Below, piece after piece: positions 8,081-16,524 of a DNA stretch of 64,000 bases (the first letter of the stretch is position 1; each line of letters opens with the position of its first letter). The notes beneath the pieces were generated by a model that worked only from the letters and a program-made list of their open reading frames with translations, was not told where the DNA came from and searched no databases. Where the stretch lies: the NCBI GenBank assembly GCA_964407925.1, contig CAYOXM010000004.1:14546-78545 (forward strand), given 5' to 3'. Both the position numbers and the translations under genes were made by a program. The stretch is from CAYOXM01 sp964407925 (GTDB lineage Bacteria > Patescibacteriota > Patescibacteriia > SG8-24).

Positions 8081-8859
8081 AGGAGTCCCAAGTACCACTG
8101 CGCGATGTCATTTCCCCAGAGCAGGCTCGCGACGGCGCCGACGGCGAGGAACGTGCCGAACGGTATCTGGCTCTGCCAAGAACGCTTCTTCGAGGCGAGG
8201 AGCGCGAGGCCGAACAGCGCGCCGGAGACGTACGCGACGAACAGCGCGACCAGCGTGAGCGGCAGGCCGAGCATGGCGCCGACGAGCAGGCCGAGGTGGA
8301 CGTCGCCGCCGCCGATCCACTTCCCTTTCGACAGCCAGAACTGCAGTTGGAAGATGCCGGCGCCGACGACCGCGCCGAGAACGAGTCCCGGCCACGGCAT
8401 GCCGAGAGCGAGGTTGCCCGCAAAGACGAGCGCCGCCGCCGGAAGCGTCACCGACCGCAGGATCAGCATGTAACGGTAATCGAACACGAACACCACGACG
8501 AGCGTCGCGATGAAGTACCAGGCGAGCAGGAGTTTCGCGAGCCCGCGGGCGTCGATGAATCCCGCCTCAGGGATCATCCTCGCGGCCGCGGCGAGGAAGA
8601 GGATGCCGGTAGCCGCCTCGATCACGAAGTACGACGGGCTGATTCCCGCCTTGCAGTAACGGCATCGTCCGCGGAGCAGCAGGGCCCAACTGACGAGCGG
8701 AATCAGGTCCTTCGGCGCGAGTTCGTGCCGGCACGACGTGCAATAGGATCGGCCGGACACGAAGCTCTCGCCGGTCCTGAGCCGCCACAGCACCGCGTTA
8801 AGAAAGCTCCCGATGACGGTGCCGAACAGGAAGACGAATGCCGCGAGAACGGGTGACAT
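8077..8859 (-). CDS. pilD: Prepilin peptidase / N-methyltransferase
   Basis: 260 residues, polytopic membrane protein. The N-terminal domain has the FGTVIGSFLNAVLWRL signature and the zinc-binding CTSC...CRYC pairs near residues 40-70. The catalytic aspartates of this aspartyl protease class lie in FDYRYMLI (near 127) and GGGDVHLG (near 186). It cleaves the leader of the pilins encoded around it and methylates the new N-terminus. It lies between the major pilins and the minor pilin run. Confidence 0.93.
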   Translation of the reverse strand: MSPVLAAFVFLFGTVIGSFLNAVLWRLRTGESFVSGRSYCTSCRHELAPKDLIPLVSWALLLRGRCRYCKAGISPSYFVIEAATGILFLAAAARMIPEAGFIDARGLAKLLLAWYFIATLVVVFVFDYRYMLILRSVTLPAAALVFAGNLALGMPWPGLVLGAVVGAGIFQLQFWLSKGKWIGGGDVHLGLLVGAMLGLPLTLVALFVAYVSGALFGLALLASKKRSWQSQIPFGTFLAVGAVASLLWGNDIAQWYLGLL

Positions 8860-8888
8860 GGGCGCTTACTGACGCCGAACGGCGCCCG

Positions 8889-9386
8889 TCATTGGATGCC
8901 GCTCTCCGTGGCGGTATGAACGCCCGCGGCAAGGTCGCCGACCTGGGCGCCGATGCAGAACGCGATCGTGTACGCGCCGCCCGCGGGAGCGGTGTAGCCG
9001 TAATCGTTTTGACCGGAAGAGCAGGTCCCGTCGACGGGCGTGGGAGCCTTCGGCACGAGCCCCATGTAGGTCGTGTCGCCAGAGGCGCACGCGGTCTTCC
9101 AGCCGCCGTTCGAGCAGAGCGCGCCGTAGCTGCCGCCGGCGCCGAGAACGATGGCCGACGCGGCAGTCGGGTACCCGTTGTTTTCCGAATAATAGAGTTC
9201 GAGCGCCGTCTGGATCTGCTTGACGTCGGCGACGCGCTTCGAGTCGCGCGACTTCTGGCGCGCGCTGTTCAAGGCGACGACGGCGAGCGTCGAGAGGATG
9301 CCGATGATGGCGATGACCACCAAGAGCTCGATGAGCGTGAAGCCGGCGTATGCCGGTCGTGAGCCGTCGTTGCGCGTTTTTCGCAT
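8889..9386 (-). CDS. Type IV major pilin-like protein, copy 1
   Basis: 165 residues. Class III leader ending AYAG, then FTLIELLVVIAIIGILSTLA with Glu5, then the Patescibacteria-type helix continuation SARQKSRDSKRVADVKQ. The C-terminal beta domain has four Cys. The first half is almost identical in DNA to the second pilin gene (9193-9344 against 9818-9969, three differences in 152 bases), while the C-terminal domains differ. The start ATG at 9386 is preceded by CCT. pilD follows 29 bases downstream. Confidence 0.9.
   Translation of the reverse strand: MRKTRNDGSRPAYAGFTLIELLVVIAIIGILSTLAVVALNSARQKSRDSKRVADVKQIQTALELYYSENNGYPTAASAIVLGAGGSYGALCSNGGWKTACASGDTTYMGLVPKAPTPVDGTCSSGQNDYGYTAPAGGAYTIAFCIGAQVGDLAAGVHTATESGIQ
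9193..9344 (-). repeat. Direct repeat shared by the two pilin genes, copy 1
   Basis: A 152-base segment coding the conserved N-terminal helix of the pilin matches 9818-9969 except for three bases (around 9292-9301). The identity includes third codon positions, so it reflects recent duplication or gene conversion rather than protein-level selection alone. Confidence 0.85.
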
Positions 9387-9413
9387 AGGGTGACTTACTG
9401 TGAATACCGCACC

Positions 9414-9443
9414 AGCATACCATTTTTCGCGCTCAACGGACAA
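9414..9443 (-). promoter_or_regulatory. Possible promoter of pilin copy 1
   Basis: On the minus strand TTGTCC is followed after 18 bases by TATGCT, about 27 bases before the ATG at 9386. It lies just after the terminator of the upstream pilin gene, which would let this pilin be expressed independently. The match to consensus is moderate. Confidence 0.4.
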
Positions 9444-9457
9444 ATCGCGCGCATACG

Positions 9458-9483
9458 AAAACCCCTGCTCGAGCAGGGGTTTT
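9458..9483. terminator. Perfect palindromic terminator between the pilin genes
   Basis: AAAACCCCTGCTC is followed directly by its reverse complement, giving a 13-bp symmetric palindrome with A and T tails. It lies 25 bases beyond the stop of pilin copy 2 and can end or attenuate its transcript before copy 1. Confidence 0.85.
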
Positions 9484-9507
9484 CCGGTCCAAAATCCGAC
9501 GAGCGGA

Positions 9508-9990
9508 TTATTGGATGCCGTTCGGGGTCGCCGTGTGCACGCCGGCAACGAGGTCGCCGACAGCGCCTCCGAGGCAGAACGCGACCGTATACGTGGTACA
9601 CGGGGCGGTCGTGCAGGAGTTGAACATGTACGGGTTCGTCGTCGTGGTGCACGTGCCGTCAAACGGCGTCGGCTTCGCGGGGACCAGACCCATGTAGGTC
9701 GTGTCGCCCGAGGCGCACGTGGCCTTCCAGCCGCCGTTCGAGCAGAGGGCCTTGTAGCTGCCCTGACCGAGTTCCTGCGCTGACGCCACGGCAGGATAGC
9801 CGTTCGCATCCGCGAAGTAGAGTTCGAGCGCCGTCTGGATCTGCTTGACGTCGGCGACGCGCTTCGAGTCGCGCGACTTCTGGCGCGCGCTGTTCAAGGC
9901 GACGACGGCGAGCGTCGAAAGCAGGCCGATGATGGCGATGACCACCAAGAGCTCGATGAGCGTGAAGCCCTTTTGATTAGATTTCGTCAT
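9508..9990 (-). CDS. Type IV major pilin-like protein, copy 2
   Basis: 160 residues. A very short leader (MTKSNQKG) precedes FTLIELLVVIAIIGLLSTLA. The variable C-terminal domain has five to six Cys (CTTTT, NSCTTAPC) and is Thr-rich. It has the strongest translation signal in the pilus locus, an AGGGAGGTGA Shine-Dalgarno at 9995-10004, and its own promoter and terminator. That pattern fits the highly expressed main pilus subunit. It shares its N-terminal coding DNA with copy 1. Confidence 0.92.
   Translation of the reverse strand: MTKSNQKGFTLIELLVVIAIIGLLSTLAVVALNSARQKSRDSKRVADVKQIQTALELYFADANGYPAVASAQELGQGSYKALCSNGGWKATCASGDTTYMGLVPAKPTPFDGTCTTTTNPYMFNSCTTAPCTTYTVAFCLGGAVGDLVAGVHTATPNGIQ
9818..9969 (-). 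repeat. Direct repeat shared by the two pilin genes, copy 2
   Basis: Partner of 9193-9344, offset 625 bases. It covers the codons for the pilin N-terminal helix and the segment after it. Confidence 0.85.
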
Positions 9991-10086
9991 AGTTTCACCT
10001 CCCTTACGTTACTTAGGATCTCCCTGATATCAGGAGCCTAAGAGCGCGGACAAGGTCGCCCTTATCCACATTATTTAGGCTTACCA

Positions 10087-10115
10087 ACTATACCACAGAA
10101 CGCGCCCTCAAACAA
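10087..10115 (-). promoter_or_regulatory. Promoter of the main pilin gene
   Basis: On the minus strand TTGTTT (10110-10115) and TATAGT (10087-10092) are separated by exactly 17 bases. The predicted leader of about 90 bases contains a near-palindrome, CTCC-CTGATATCAG-GAG, around 10030-10046, and ends in the AGGGAGGTGA ribosome-binding site. It separates the pilin from pilC, which ends at 10138. Confidence 0.7.
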
Positions 10116-10137
10116 AGCGAAAGGGTCAAGCCTCGCC

Positions 10138-11346
10138 CTAGAAATTCGAGGCGAGGTTGTACATCGGCAGGATGATCGCCGCGACCATGATGCCCACCGC
10201 GAGACCCATGACGAGCATGATAAGCGGTTCGATGGCCGAGACGAGATTCGAAACGCTGTTCTGCAATTCGCGCGAGTAAAAGCTGGTCAGGCGCTCGAGC
10301 ACCTCGCCGAGCCGGCCCGTTTCCTCGCCGACGGACATCATCTGCGGAATCATGCCCGGCACCGATTTCTCCCTGAAAAAGACGGTCGTGATCGAATTGC
10401 CGTCAGAAACCTCCTTTTTCGTCTCGAGCAGCTGCCGCTTGTAGTAATCGTTACCCACGATGTCCGCGCAAATCTCTATGCTCGACGGAATGTCGACGCC
10501 GCCGGAAAGCAGAGTGGACATGCTCCGCGTCATGCGAACGATGTAGATTTTTTCGAGCAGGTCGCCGAAGACCGGGATTTTGAGCTTGGCGCGATCCCAC
10601 AGGGAACGGCCGGTCGGCGTATTCGTCCACCACCGGAATGCCGCGCCGCCGAGGAACGCGCCGATGACGATCTGGATGGCGAATTTCTGGAAAAACTTGC
10701 TCGTCCCGATGAGCAGCCGCGTCGTCCATGGCAGCGCCGCGCCGGACTCCGAAAGCACCGCGGTGAGTTTCGGAACGACGAACGTCATCATGACGAAGCC
10801 GACGATGACGAGGCCGATGATGATGAAGATCGGGTAAATCATAGCGCCCTTGATCTGCGTCATCAGGTCGTAGTCGCGCTCCATCTGGTCGGCGAGGTAG
10901 TTCATCACGTCCTCGAGACGACCCGTCGTTTCGCCCGAGCGGATCATGTTCACGAAGAACGCGGAAAACGCCTTCGGGTGCTTCGCCATCGCCATGGAAA
11001 GCGACGTGCCCGACTCAACCTCGTTCGCGACGTCGGCGACGATGCCGTTCAGCTTCCTGTTCTGGGTCTGCTTCGCGACCGTCTTGAGCGCTTGGACGAT
11101 CGGCACCTTCGCGCCCATGAGCACGGAAAACTGACGCGAAAAAATGACGATGTCCTTGATCGGGATGCTGTTGAAGAACGGAAGCTCCTTTTCAAAAAGG
11201 ACCTTTTCCTGATGCTCCTCGATGGAGAGCACGAAAAGGCCCTTGTCCTTCAGGGTGTCGGTCGCGATGTCCAGGGTATCCGCCTCGACCGCGCCTTGGA
11301 GCGCGTTGCCTGCGGCGTCCCGGGCGCGGTAATCGTAGCGCGGCAT
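10138..11346 (-). CDS. pilC: Type IV pilus inner-membrane platform protein
   Basis: 402 residues, as usual for PilC/GspF. Two repeated cytoplasmic T2SSF domains begin around residues 65 (FSRQFSVLMGAKVPIVQALK) and 270 (MTRSMSTLLSGGVDIPSSIE). Three membrane segments lie near 165-190, 210-235 and 370-395. PilC anchors the assembly ATPase PilB to the growing pilus in the cytoplasmic membrane. It follows the response regulator gene by 34 bases and has a GGAGG Shine-Dalgarno (GGGGAGGAATC before the ATG). Confidence 0.95.
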   Translation of the reverse strand: MPRYDYRARDAAGNALQGAVEADTLDIATDTLKDKGLFVLSIEEHQEKVLFEKELPFFNSIPIKDIVIFSRQFSVLMGAKVPIVQALKTVAKQTQNRKLNGIVADVANEVESGTSLSMAMAKHPKAFSAFFVNMIRSGETTGRLEDVMNYLADQMERDYDLMTQIKGAMIYPIFIIIGLVIVGFVMMTFVVPKLTAVLSESGAALPWTTRLLIGTSKFFQKFAIQIVIGAFLGGAAFRWWTNTPTGRSLWDRAKLKIPVFGDLLEKIYIVRMTRSMSTLLSGGVDIPSSIEICADIVGNDYYKRQLLETKKEVSDGNSITTVFFREKSVPGMIPQMMSVGEETGRLGEVLERLTSFYSRELQNSVSNLVSAIEPLIMLVMGLAVGIMVAAIILPMYNLASNF

Positions 11347-11380
11347 GATTCCTCCCCTCCTGCGGACCGGCGGCCCTTCG

Positions 11381-11767
11381 TTAAGCGATCTTGAGCACCT
11401 TCTTGATCTTGTCGACCGCCTCGGCGGGCACGAAATGCGCCTTGATGAGGTAGTCCACGGCGCCGTCCTGCAGGCCCTTCTCGATGTCTTCCTTCTGGCC
11501 GAGGTTGGTGAGCATGATGACCGGGATGTTCTTGGTCGTCTCCTGCTGCTTCAGTTGCCGAAGCGCCTCGAACCCGTCGAGCTTGGGCATGAGCACGTCG
11601 AGCAGGATGAGGTCCGGCAGCTCTTTAAGCGCGGCCTTGACGCCCTCCTCCCCGTCACGCGCGGTCACGACGGCGAATCCTTCGATTTCGAGCTTGGTCG
11701 CGTAAATGCCGGACAGGAACGAGTCGTCATCCACGATGAGCACTTTCGCTTTTACGGCGTCTGCCAT
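11381..11767 (-). CDS. CheY-like single-domain response regulator
   Basis: 128 residues, a receiver domain only. The acidic pocket is IVDDDS (residues 11-16), the phosphoacceptor is Asp57 in LILLDVLMP, and the Thr (IMLTNLG) and Lys (YLIKAHF) switch residues are present. There is no output domain, so it must act by protein contact. Its place between pilB and pilC suggests that it modulates the pilus motor, in the way PilG/PilH-type regulators do; that role is inference. No histidine kinase is visible in the window. Confidence 0.9.
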   Translation of the reverse strand: MADAVKAKVLIVDDDSFLSGIYATKLEIEGFAVVTARDGEEGVKAALKELPDLILLDVLMPKLDGFEALRQLKQQETTKNIPVIMLTNLGQKEDIEKGLQDGAVDYLIKAHFVPAEAVDKIKKVLKIA

Positions 11768-11789
11768 ACGTCATGCGTTCTTTAATCGC

Positions 11790-13541
11790 TCATTCAGCGG
11801 TTATTCTGAGCACTTCCTCTATTGTAGTCGAACCCTCCAATGCCTTCAAGAGGCCGTCCTGCCGCAAGGTGATCGCCCCCTGCCGAACGAGCTGCTCCTT
11901 CACCTTGTCCATGGGGAACCCTTGGCTGATGAGCAGTCGCAGGTCGTCTCCGTACACGATCATCTCGGCGACGGCGACGCGGCCGACGTAGCCGGAGTCG
12001 CCGCAACGGACGCAGCCGCGGCCCTTGTGGACGGTCAGCTGCGGTGCGGCGATGTTCGCGGCGAGCGCGGCCTTGTAGGCCTCGGGAATCGCCGCAAGTT
12101 CCTCGCGGACCCGCTTTTCCATCTCCGGCGGCAACGTCGCCGTCCCCTTGCACCGTTCGCAGATTTTACGCGCGAGACGCTGGGCGATGGCGACGTTCAG
12201 CGTCGCGGAAAGCAGGAACGGCTCGACGTGCATGTCGGTCAGGCGCGGCACCACGCCGAGCGCGTCGTTCGTGTGGAGCGTCGAGAAGATGAGGTGGCCC
12301 GTGAGCGCGGCGTGAATGGCGAGCTCGCCGGTCTCGCCGTCACGGATTTCGCCGACCATGATGATGTTCGGGTCCTGACGGAGGAGCGCGCGGAGGCCCG
12401 TGGCGAAGGTGTACCCGACTTCGTGCCGTATCTGCGACTGGTTCACGCCCTTGATGTAGTACTCGACCGGGTCCTCGAGGGTCGAGATGTTCACGCCTTC
12501 CTCGTTCCGCATGCTGAGGATGGTGAGGAGCGACGTCGATTTTCCCGAGCCGGTCGGACCGGTGATGAGGAAGATGCCATGCGGCTTGCGAATCTCCTCC
12601 TTGATGACCTGGATGTACTCCTTGCGGAAACCGAGCTGCTCGAGCGTCGGCACGCCGCGCGTCGTGTCGAGGATGCGCATCACCACCTTCTCGGTGTCGG
12701 AAAGCGGCATCGTCGATACGCGGAAGTCGATCACCTTGCCGTTGAAACTTTCGGTGATGCGGCCGTCCTGCGGCACGCGCGTCTCGTCGAGCTTGAGGTT
12801 CGCGAGCACCTTGATGCGCGACACGATGGACGGGTGGATGTACTTCGGCAGCGTGAGCGAGGTGCGCAGTACGCCGTCGACGCGGTAGCGGACCCGCGTG
12901 TCGTCGCCGAACGGCTCGATGTGGATGTCCGAAGCGTTGCCGTCGACGGCGTGCCGCAGGATGACGGAGACGATGCGCGACACCGGCGCGCCCTTGATGG
13001 TCTCCTCGAGCTTCTCGCCCGAAACCGGCTCGACCTTCTTCTCGGGAACGAATTTCTCCTTCGCGACGGCGAGCGCGCCCTCGACCTCCTTGCCGATTTC
13101 CGCGTACTTCTTGAGCGCCGCGTTGAACGAGGCGTTGGAAATGATGTGGTACTTCGGACGGAATCCTGCGGTCTGCGCCAAAAAGTCGATGGAGCTCGCG
13201 GCCTGCGAATCGCGCGGATCGACCATGCCGACGTGCACGCCCTCGTCGTCGCGATCGAACGCCACGGCCTTGTTCGTCTCGGCGACGGTCTTCGGGATCA
13301 GGTTCAGCACCGCCGCGGCGACGGACTTTCCCGTCAGTTCCGCGTAGGGCACGCCGAGGACCGTCCCGCGCGCCTTGGCGAGAAATTCCTCATCGACGAG
13401 CTTTTTCGCAAGCAAAAGCTCGTCGACCGGGCGACCGGACGCGGCAATCTCCTCTTGGACGGCCTTCGCCTGCTCGACGGTGATGCGTCCGGCATCGAGC
13501 AGGATCTCCAGCAATTCGGTTGACGGGTTGGGCATTGCCAT
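11790..13541 (-). CDS. pilB: Type IV pilus assembly ATPase
   Basis: 583 residues. The N-terminal GSPII_E domain is followed by the ATPase core: Walker A GPTGSGKST near residue 337, an Asp box (STLEDPVEYY), Walker B (IIMVGEIRDGETGELA) and a His box (GHLIFSTLHTNDA). A zinc-binding tetracysteine insert (CERCKG...CVRCGDSG) near 465-505 is typical of PilB and distinguishes it from PilT. It powers pilus extension. No pilT retraction ATPase is present in the window. Confidence 0.96.
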   Translation of the reverse strand: MAMPNPSTELLEILLDAGRITVEQAKAVQEEIAASGRPVDELLLAKKLVDEEFLAKARGTVLGVPYAELTGKSVAAAVLNLIPKTVAETNKAVAFDRDDEGVHVGMVDPRDSQAASSIDFLAQTAGFRPKYHIISNASFNAALKKYAEIGKEVEGALAVAKEKFVPEKKVEPVSGEKLEETIKGAPVSRIVSVILRHAVDGNASDIHIEPFGDDTRVRYRVDGVLRTSLTLPKYIHPSIVSRIKVLANLKLDETRVPQDGRITESFNGKVIDFRVSTMPLSDTEKVVMRILDTTRGVPTLEQLGFRKEYIQVIKEEIRKPHGIFLITGPTGSGKSTSLLTILSMRNEEGVNISTLEDPVEYYIKGVNQSQIRHEVGYTFATGLRALLRQDPNIIMVGEIRDGETGELAIHAALTGHLIFSTLHTNDALGVVPRLTDMHVEPFLLSATLNVAIAQRLARKICERCKGTATLPPEMEKRVREELAAIPEAYKAALAANIAAPQLTVHKGRGCVRCGDSGYVGRVAVAEMIVYGDDLRLLISQGFPMDKVKEQLVRQGAITLRQDGLLKALEGSTTIEEVLRITAE

Positions 13542-13548
13542 AACGTCT

Positions 13549-13836
13549 TTACCGCTGCGCCTCGCTCACGAAAGGGTTCGGGGACCCGGCGCCGCCGAGC
13601 GCGCGGACGGGAACGTCGCCGAACTGCTTGAGCGACTTATATTCGATGCGGTCGTAAATCTTGTCCTCGAGCGTCGTCGGCAAGGACAGCCGCGGCGAGC
13701 TCGGCGGCAGGGCCGCGTCGTCTCCGCTCGCCCGCGGGAGCAGCTTGTCTCGATAAAAATACAGCAGGACGACGACGATGATCGCGAGGATCGCGCCGAG
13801 GGCGAGGACTTGCTGCTGTTCTTTTTTCATCTTCAT
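13549..13836 (-). CDS. Small membrane-anchored protein in the PilP position
   Basis: 95 residues. A short basic start (MKMKKEQQQ) and one membrane helix (VLALGAILAIIVVVLLYFY) precede a polar tail that ends GGAGSPNPFVSEAQR. It sits between pilO and pilB, where other bacteria encode PilP, but it lacks the PilP beta domain and I see no sequence similarity. It may link the PilMNO platform to the ATPase. ATG 13836 is preferred for its CCTATG context; ATG 13842 is also possible. Confidence 0.6.
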   Translation of the reverse strand: MKMKKEQQQVLALGAILAIIVVVLLYFYRDKLLPRASGDDAALPPSSPRLSLPTTLEDKIYDRIEYKSLKQFGDVPVRALGGAGSPNPFVSEAQR

Positions 13837-13846
13837 AGGCATCGGA

Positions 13847-14440
13847 TCACGGAGCCGGCGGCGGCGCGGCAGCCGCGTCGAGGTAATACGCGCGGAGGAC
13901 GAGGCCGTAGTTGCCGCTCCCCGGAGTGAACACCACGGCCTGCACGTCGAACACGCGGAGCGAACGCTCAAGGTCCATGAGGAAAAGCTTGAACTGTTCG
14001 TACGTCCCGCCCACGACGTTCACCGCCGAACGCACGGCGCGCCGGCCCGTCGGCGACATGACCTTCTCGTCAGGCACGGCGTCGACGGATACGAGCACGA
14101 GGTCGTGCGCCCGCGCGAGCGCGTCGAGCTGGACATAGATGTCAGGCACCCCCGGCTGGAGCGGAACGATAGCCTGCAGCTTCTCCTTCCTTTCGGGATT
14201 CAGCTTCTTGAACGTCTGCGCCGACGCGACAATCTGCTTCAGGTAGGCTTCGTCGTCGGCAATACGCTGCTCGATGGCCTTCGTGTCCAGTGAGCCTCCG
14301 GCCAAGAGCGGCCCGATTTTCGGCATGAAAAGCAAGAAGTACGCGGCGGCGAGATACGCGATCGCAAGCACGGCCGTGATGGCGGGCAGCGCCTTCACGA
14401 GTCCTTCCTTCGCCATTGGCTTGTTCTGGGTCTGCGCCAT
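13847..14440 (-). CDS. pilO: Type IV pilus alignment protein PilO-like
   Basis: 197 residues. One N-terminal membrane helix (ALPAITAVLAIAYLAAAYFLL) is followed by a coiled-coil region (EQRIADDEAYLKQIVASAQTFKKL) and a ferredoxin-like fold with VVGGTYEQFKLFLMDLERSLR, which is diagnostic for PilO. It forms the PilN-PilO heterodimer of the alignment complex. It starts 3 bases after pilN ends, and an acctATG start context is seen. Confidence 0.85.
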   Translation of the reverse strand: MAQTQNKPMAKEGLVKALPAITAVLAIAYLAAAYFLLFMPKIGPLLAGGSLDTKAIEQRIADDEAYLKQIVASAQTFKKLNPERKEKLQAIVPLQPGVPDIYVQLDALARAHDLVLVSVDAVPDEKVMSPTGRRAVRSAVNVVGGTYEQFKLFLMDLERSLRVFDVQAVVFTPGSGNYGLVLRAYYLDAAAAPPPAP

Positions 14441-14443
14441 AGG

Positions 14444-15316
14444 TCAGGGCGTCGATGACGAGCCGCCTTCCGCAGTGCCGCCGGCAGCCGGAACGACGGC
14501 CGAATCTTCGGCATCAGGCACGACGTTATCCTGCGGTTGCACGGGCGCGGGGTTCGGCGTCGGCGACGCGGTGGCGGCGGGAACCGCCGTCACCGACCCC
14601 GCGACCTTCTTCCAGACTTCCGGTTTTAACCGGAGGACGAGCGTGAAGGAAACGCCGGTGACTTCCCCCGTCTCGTTGACGCGCGCCGACGCGGACGACG
14701 TGCGGACGTCGGCGACGTTCGGATCCTCGCGGAACTGCACGATCTGCTCGGCGACGTCACGATACGTCAGGCCGACGGCATCGACGGTCACCGTGCCGGT
14801 GTCGGCATCGCCGCTGAAGTTGAGGTATTTCACGGACGGAATGGTCTTCTTCTCGAGGAACGCGAAGAAGCTCGACCACGAGACGCGCCGGTCAAGCGCC
14901 TCGCCGGCAGCGGCGACCTGCGCCTGATACGCGACGACGTCCTTCGCCGCCGCCTCCTCCTTGGCGATGCTCTTCGCGAGCGCCTCGACCTTCGCGACGA
15001 GCTCGTCGCGATTGCCGGTCCGGGAAGAAAGGGTCTTATTCACGTAAAAGTACGCCCCGAGGATGACCGCCGTCTCGATGACGAGGACGAGTGCCAGCGC
15101 GAGCAGCCGCTTGCCGGGGTCGGCCTGTTTCTTGCCCTCGAGCTCGCTCGGCATGAGCGAGACGCGCAAACCGGAAAACACGCCTCCGGACGACGCGGGA
15201 GCCGTCCCGGACGCCTTGGCAGCGCCCGGTTTCGCGGCGGCGGGGACGTACGACTCCATCCCCTCCTCGCCCGGTTTCGATCCGGACCCCGGTTTTCCGC
15301 CGTCCAAAAGGCTCAT
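14444..15316 (-). CDS. pilN: Type IV pilus assembly protein PilN-like
   Basis: 290 residues. It has a long cytoplasmic N-terminus (about 70 residues, Gly/Ala/Pro-rich), then a membrane helix (LLALALVLVIETAVILGAYFYV), a coiled coil and a periplasmic-type domain with VKYLNFSGDADTGTVTVDAVG. The C-terminus is a low-complexity Ala/Pro/Ser tail. PilN normally binds PilM through a short N-terminal peptide; a candidate is SLMPSELEGKK near residue 53. The gene order pilM-pilN-pilO supports the call. Confidence 0.82.
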   Translation of the reverse strand: MSLLDGGKPGSGSKPGEEGMESYVPAAAKPGAAKASGTAPASSGGVFSGLRVSLMPSELEGKKQADPGKRLLALALVLVIETAVILGAYFYVNKTLSSRTGNRDELVAKVEALAKSIAKEEAAAKDVVAYQAQVAAAGEALDRRVSWSSFFAFLEKKTIPSVKYLNFSGDADTGTVTVDAVGLTYRDVAEQIVQFREDPNVADVRTSSASARVNETGEVTGVSFTLVLRLKPEVWKKVAGSVTAVPAATASPTPNPAPVQPQDNVVPDAEDSAVVPAAGGTAEGGSSSTP

Positions 15317-15326
15317 GGCACGTTGG

Positions 15327-16427
15327 TCATTCGATATCGCGCATCGCGAGGCCGACCGTCACCGCGAAGCGCGGGCCGATCTCGTCGAGCACCGGCCGGA
15401 GTTCGTCGGAATACACGACGCGCGCCCAAGGGTCGCCGACGTACGTCTTGGTGTTCAGCTGCTTCGCGAAAAAGCTCGCGAGCGCGGGAAGCGCCGACGC
15501 GCCGCCGGTGAGGATGATTTTCTCAATCGACTTGCCGGTCGACTCACCGCCCTGGCCGCCGACGTACAGGTTCATCGAGTACTGCAGTTCGGTGAGCATC
15601 GGCGCGATGGCGGCCTCGAAAATCTTGGGAAGGCCCTCGCCGGGATACAGCGTCGAGACGCTCTTGATGTCGCACTTCATCTGTTCCGCCGCCTTCAGGT
15701 CCATCGAGAGCGTCTTCGCCATCGCGCGCGTGAGCGTCGCGCCGCCCATGTCGAGGCTGCGCGTGACGTACGGGATGCCGTTTTCGACGATGATGATGTT
15801 CGTCCGGACGGCGCCGACGTCGACGATCATCGAGGTCGCGCGGTCCTTGCCGATGAGCGAACGGATGAGCGCGAACGTCTCCGTCTCGAGGCTGACGAGC
15901 TCGAGGCCGGCCTGCTTGAAGACGGCGACGTACTTTTGCACCATCGTCTTCGACGCTCCGGTAATCAGCACCTGCACCGTCTTCGGTTCGTCCTTCTTGT
16001 CCTTGTCCGCCGGCTTCGCGGCCTTGGCCTTCTCGCCGGGCGCGGTGATCGGCTTGAAGTCGAGCACCATCTCCTCAAGCGGCACGGGGATGAGCTTCTT
16101 GGCCTGCCACTGGATCGCCTCGCGAAGCTCCTTTTCGTTGCCCTTCGGCACGGTGATGACCGAACTGAAAACGGAAGCGATCGGCAAGCCCGCGATGGTA
16201 CGCATCGTGCTCGTCTTCGCGCGCTGGACGATCTTGCGGAGCAGGTCAGCCGTTTCCTTCGGGGAATCGACGAGATTCACGGGCTGAACGTCGGGCATCC
16301 GTTCGGTGAAGCCGTACGTATGCAAACGCGCCCTCCCTTTCTCGTTCTGGAGCTCGACCAACTTCACGCCACCGGCGCCCAAGTCGACACCGAGATAGCT
16401 TTGCTTCTTAGGGCCGAAAAGTCCCAT
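15327..16427 (-). CDS. pilM: Type IV pilus assembly protein PilM
   Basis: 366 residues, actin-like ATPase fold. Phosphate-1 motif YLGVDLGAGGVKLVEL at the N-terminus, then the PilM signature REAIQWQAKKLIPVPLEEMVLDF, phosphate-2 SMIVDVGAVRTNIIIVENG and adenosine motif KIILTGGASALPAL. It is cytoplasmic and recruits PilN. A Lys/Asp-rich insert (KAKAAKPADKDKKDEPK) lies near residue 140. It is the first gene of the pilMNO-pilB-pilC unit. Confidence 0.95.
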   Translation of the reverse strand: MGLFGPKKQSYLGVDLGAGGVKLVELQNEKGRARLHTYGFTERMPDVQPVNLVDSPKETADLLRKIVQRAKTSTMRTIAGLPIASVFSSVITVPKGNEKELREAIQWQAKKLIPVPLEEMVLDFKPITAPGEKAKAAKPADKDKKDEPKTVQVLITGASKTMVQKYVAVFKQAGLELVSLETETFALIRSLIGKDRATSMIVDVGAVRTNIIIVENGIPYVTRSLDMGGATLTRAMAKTLSMDLKAAEQMKCDIKSVSTLYPGEGLPKIFEAAIAPMLTELQYSMNLYVGGQGGESTGKSIEKIILTGGASALPALASFFAKQLNTKTYVGDPWARVVYSDELRPVLDEIGPRFAVTVGLAMRDIE

Positions 16428-16466
16428 AGTTTCGTACCGTTCTCCGCTGATGAGTTACCACCTTAG

Positions 16467-16472
16467 AGTATA
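16467..16472 (-). promoter_or_regulatory. Possible -10 box for the pilM operon
   Basis: TATACT on the minus strand lies 39 bases before the pilM ATG, inside the 97-base gap that separates it from the giant surface protein gene. No convincing -35 hexamer stands at 16-18 bases. Confidence 0.35.
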
Positions 16473-16524
16473 CACTTTTTTGAGCCCGACGGGAACGACG
16501 CCGCCTTAAACGGTGGAAAACCCC

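Noticed and set aside
11790..13541. PilT retraction ATPase
   Set aside because: The 583-residue length, the N-terminal GSPII_E domain and the tetracysteine insert identify PilB; no second ATPase is present.
15063..16466. A 467-residue plus-strand frame opposite pilM and pilN
   Set aside because: Antisense shadow; the minus strand carries clear pilM motifs.
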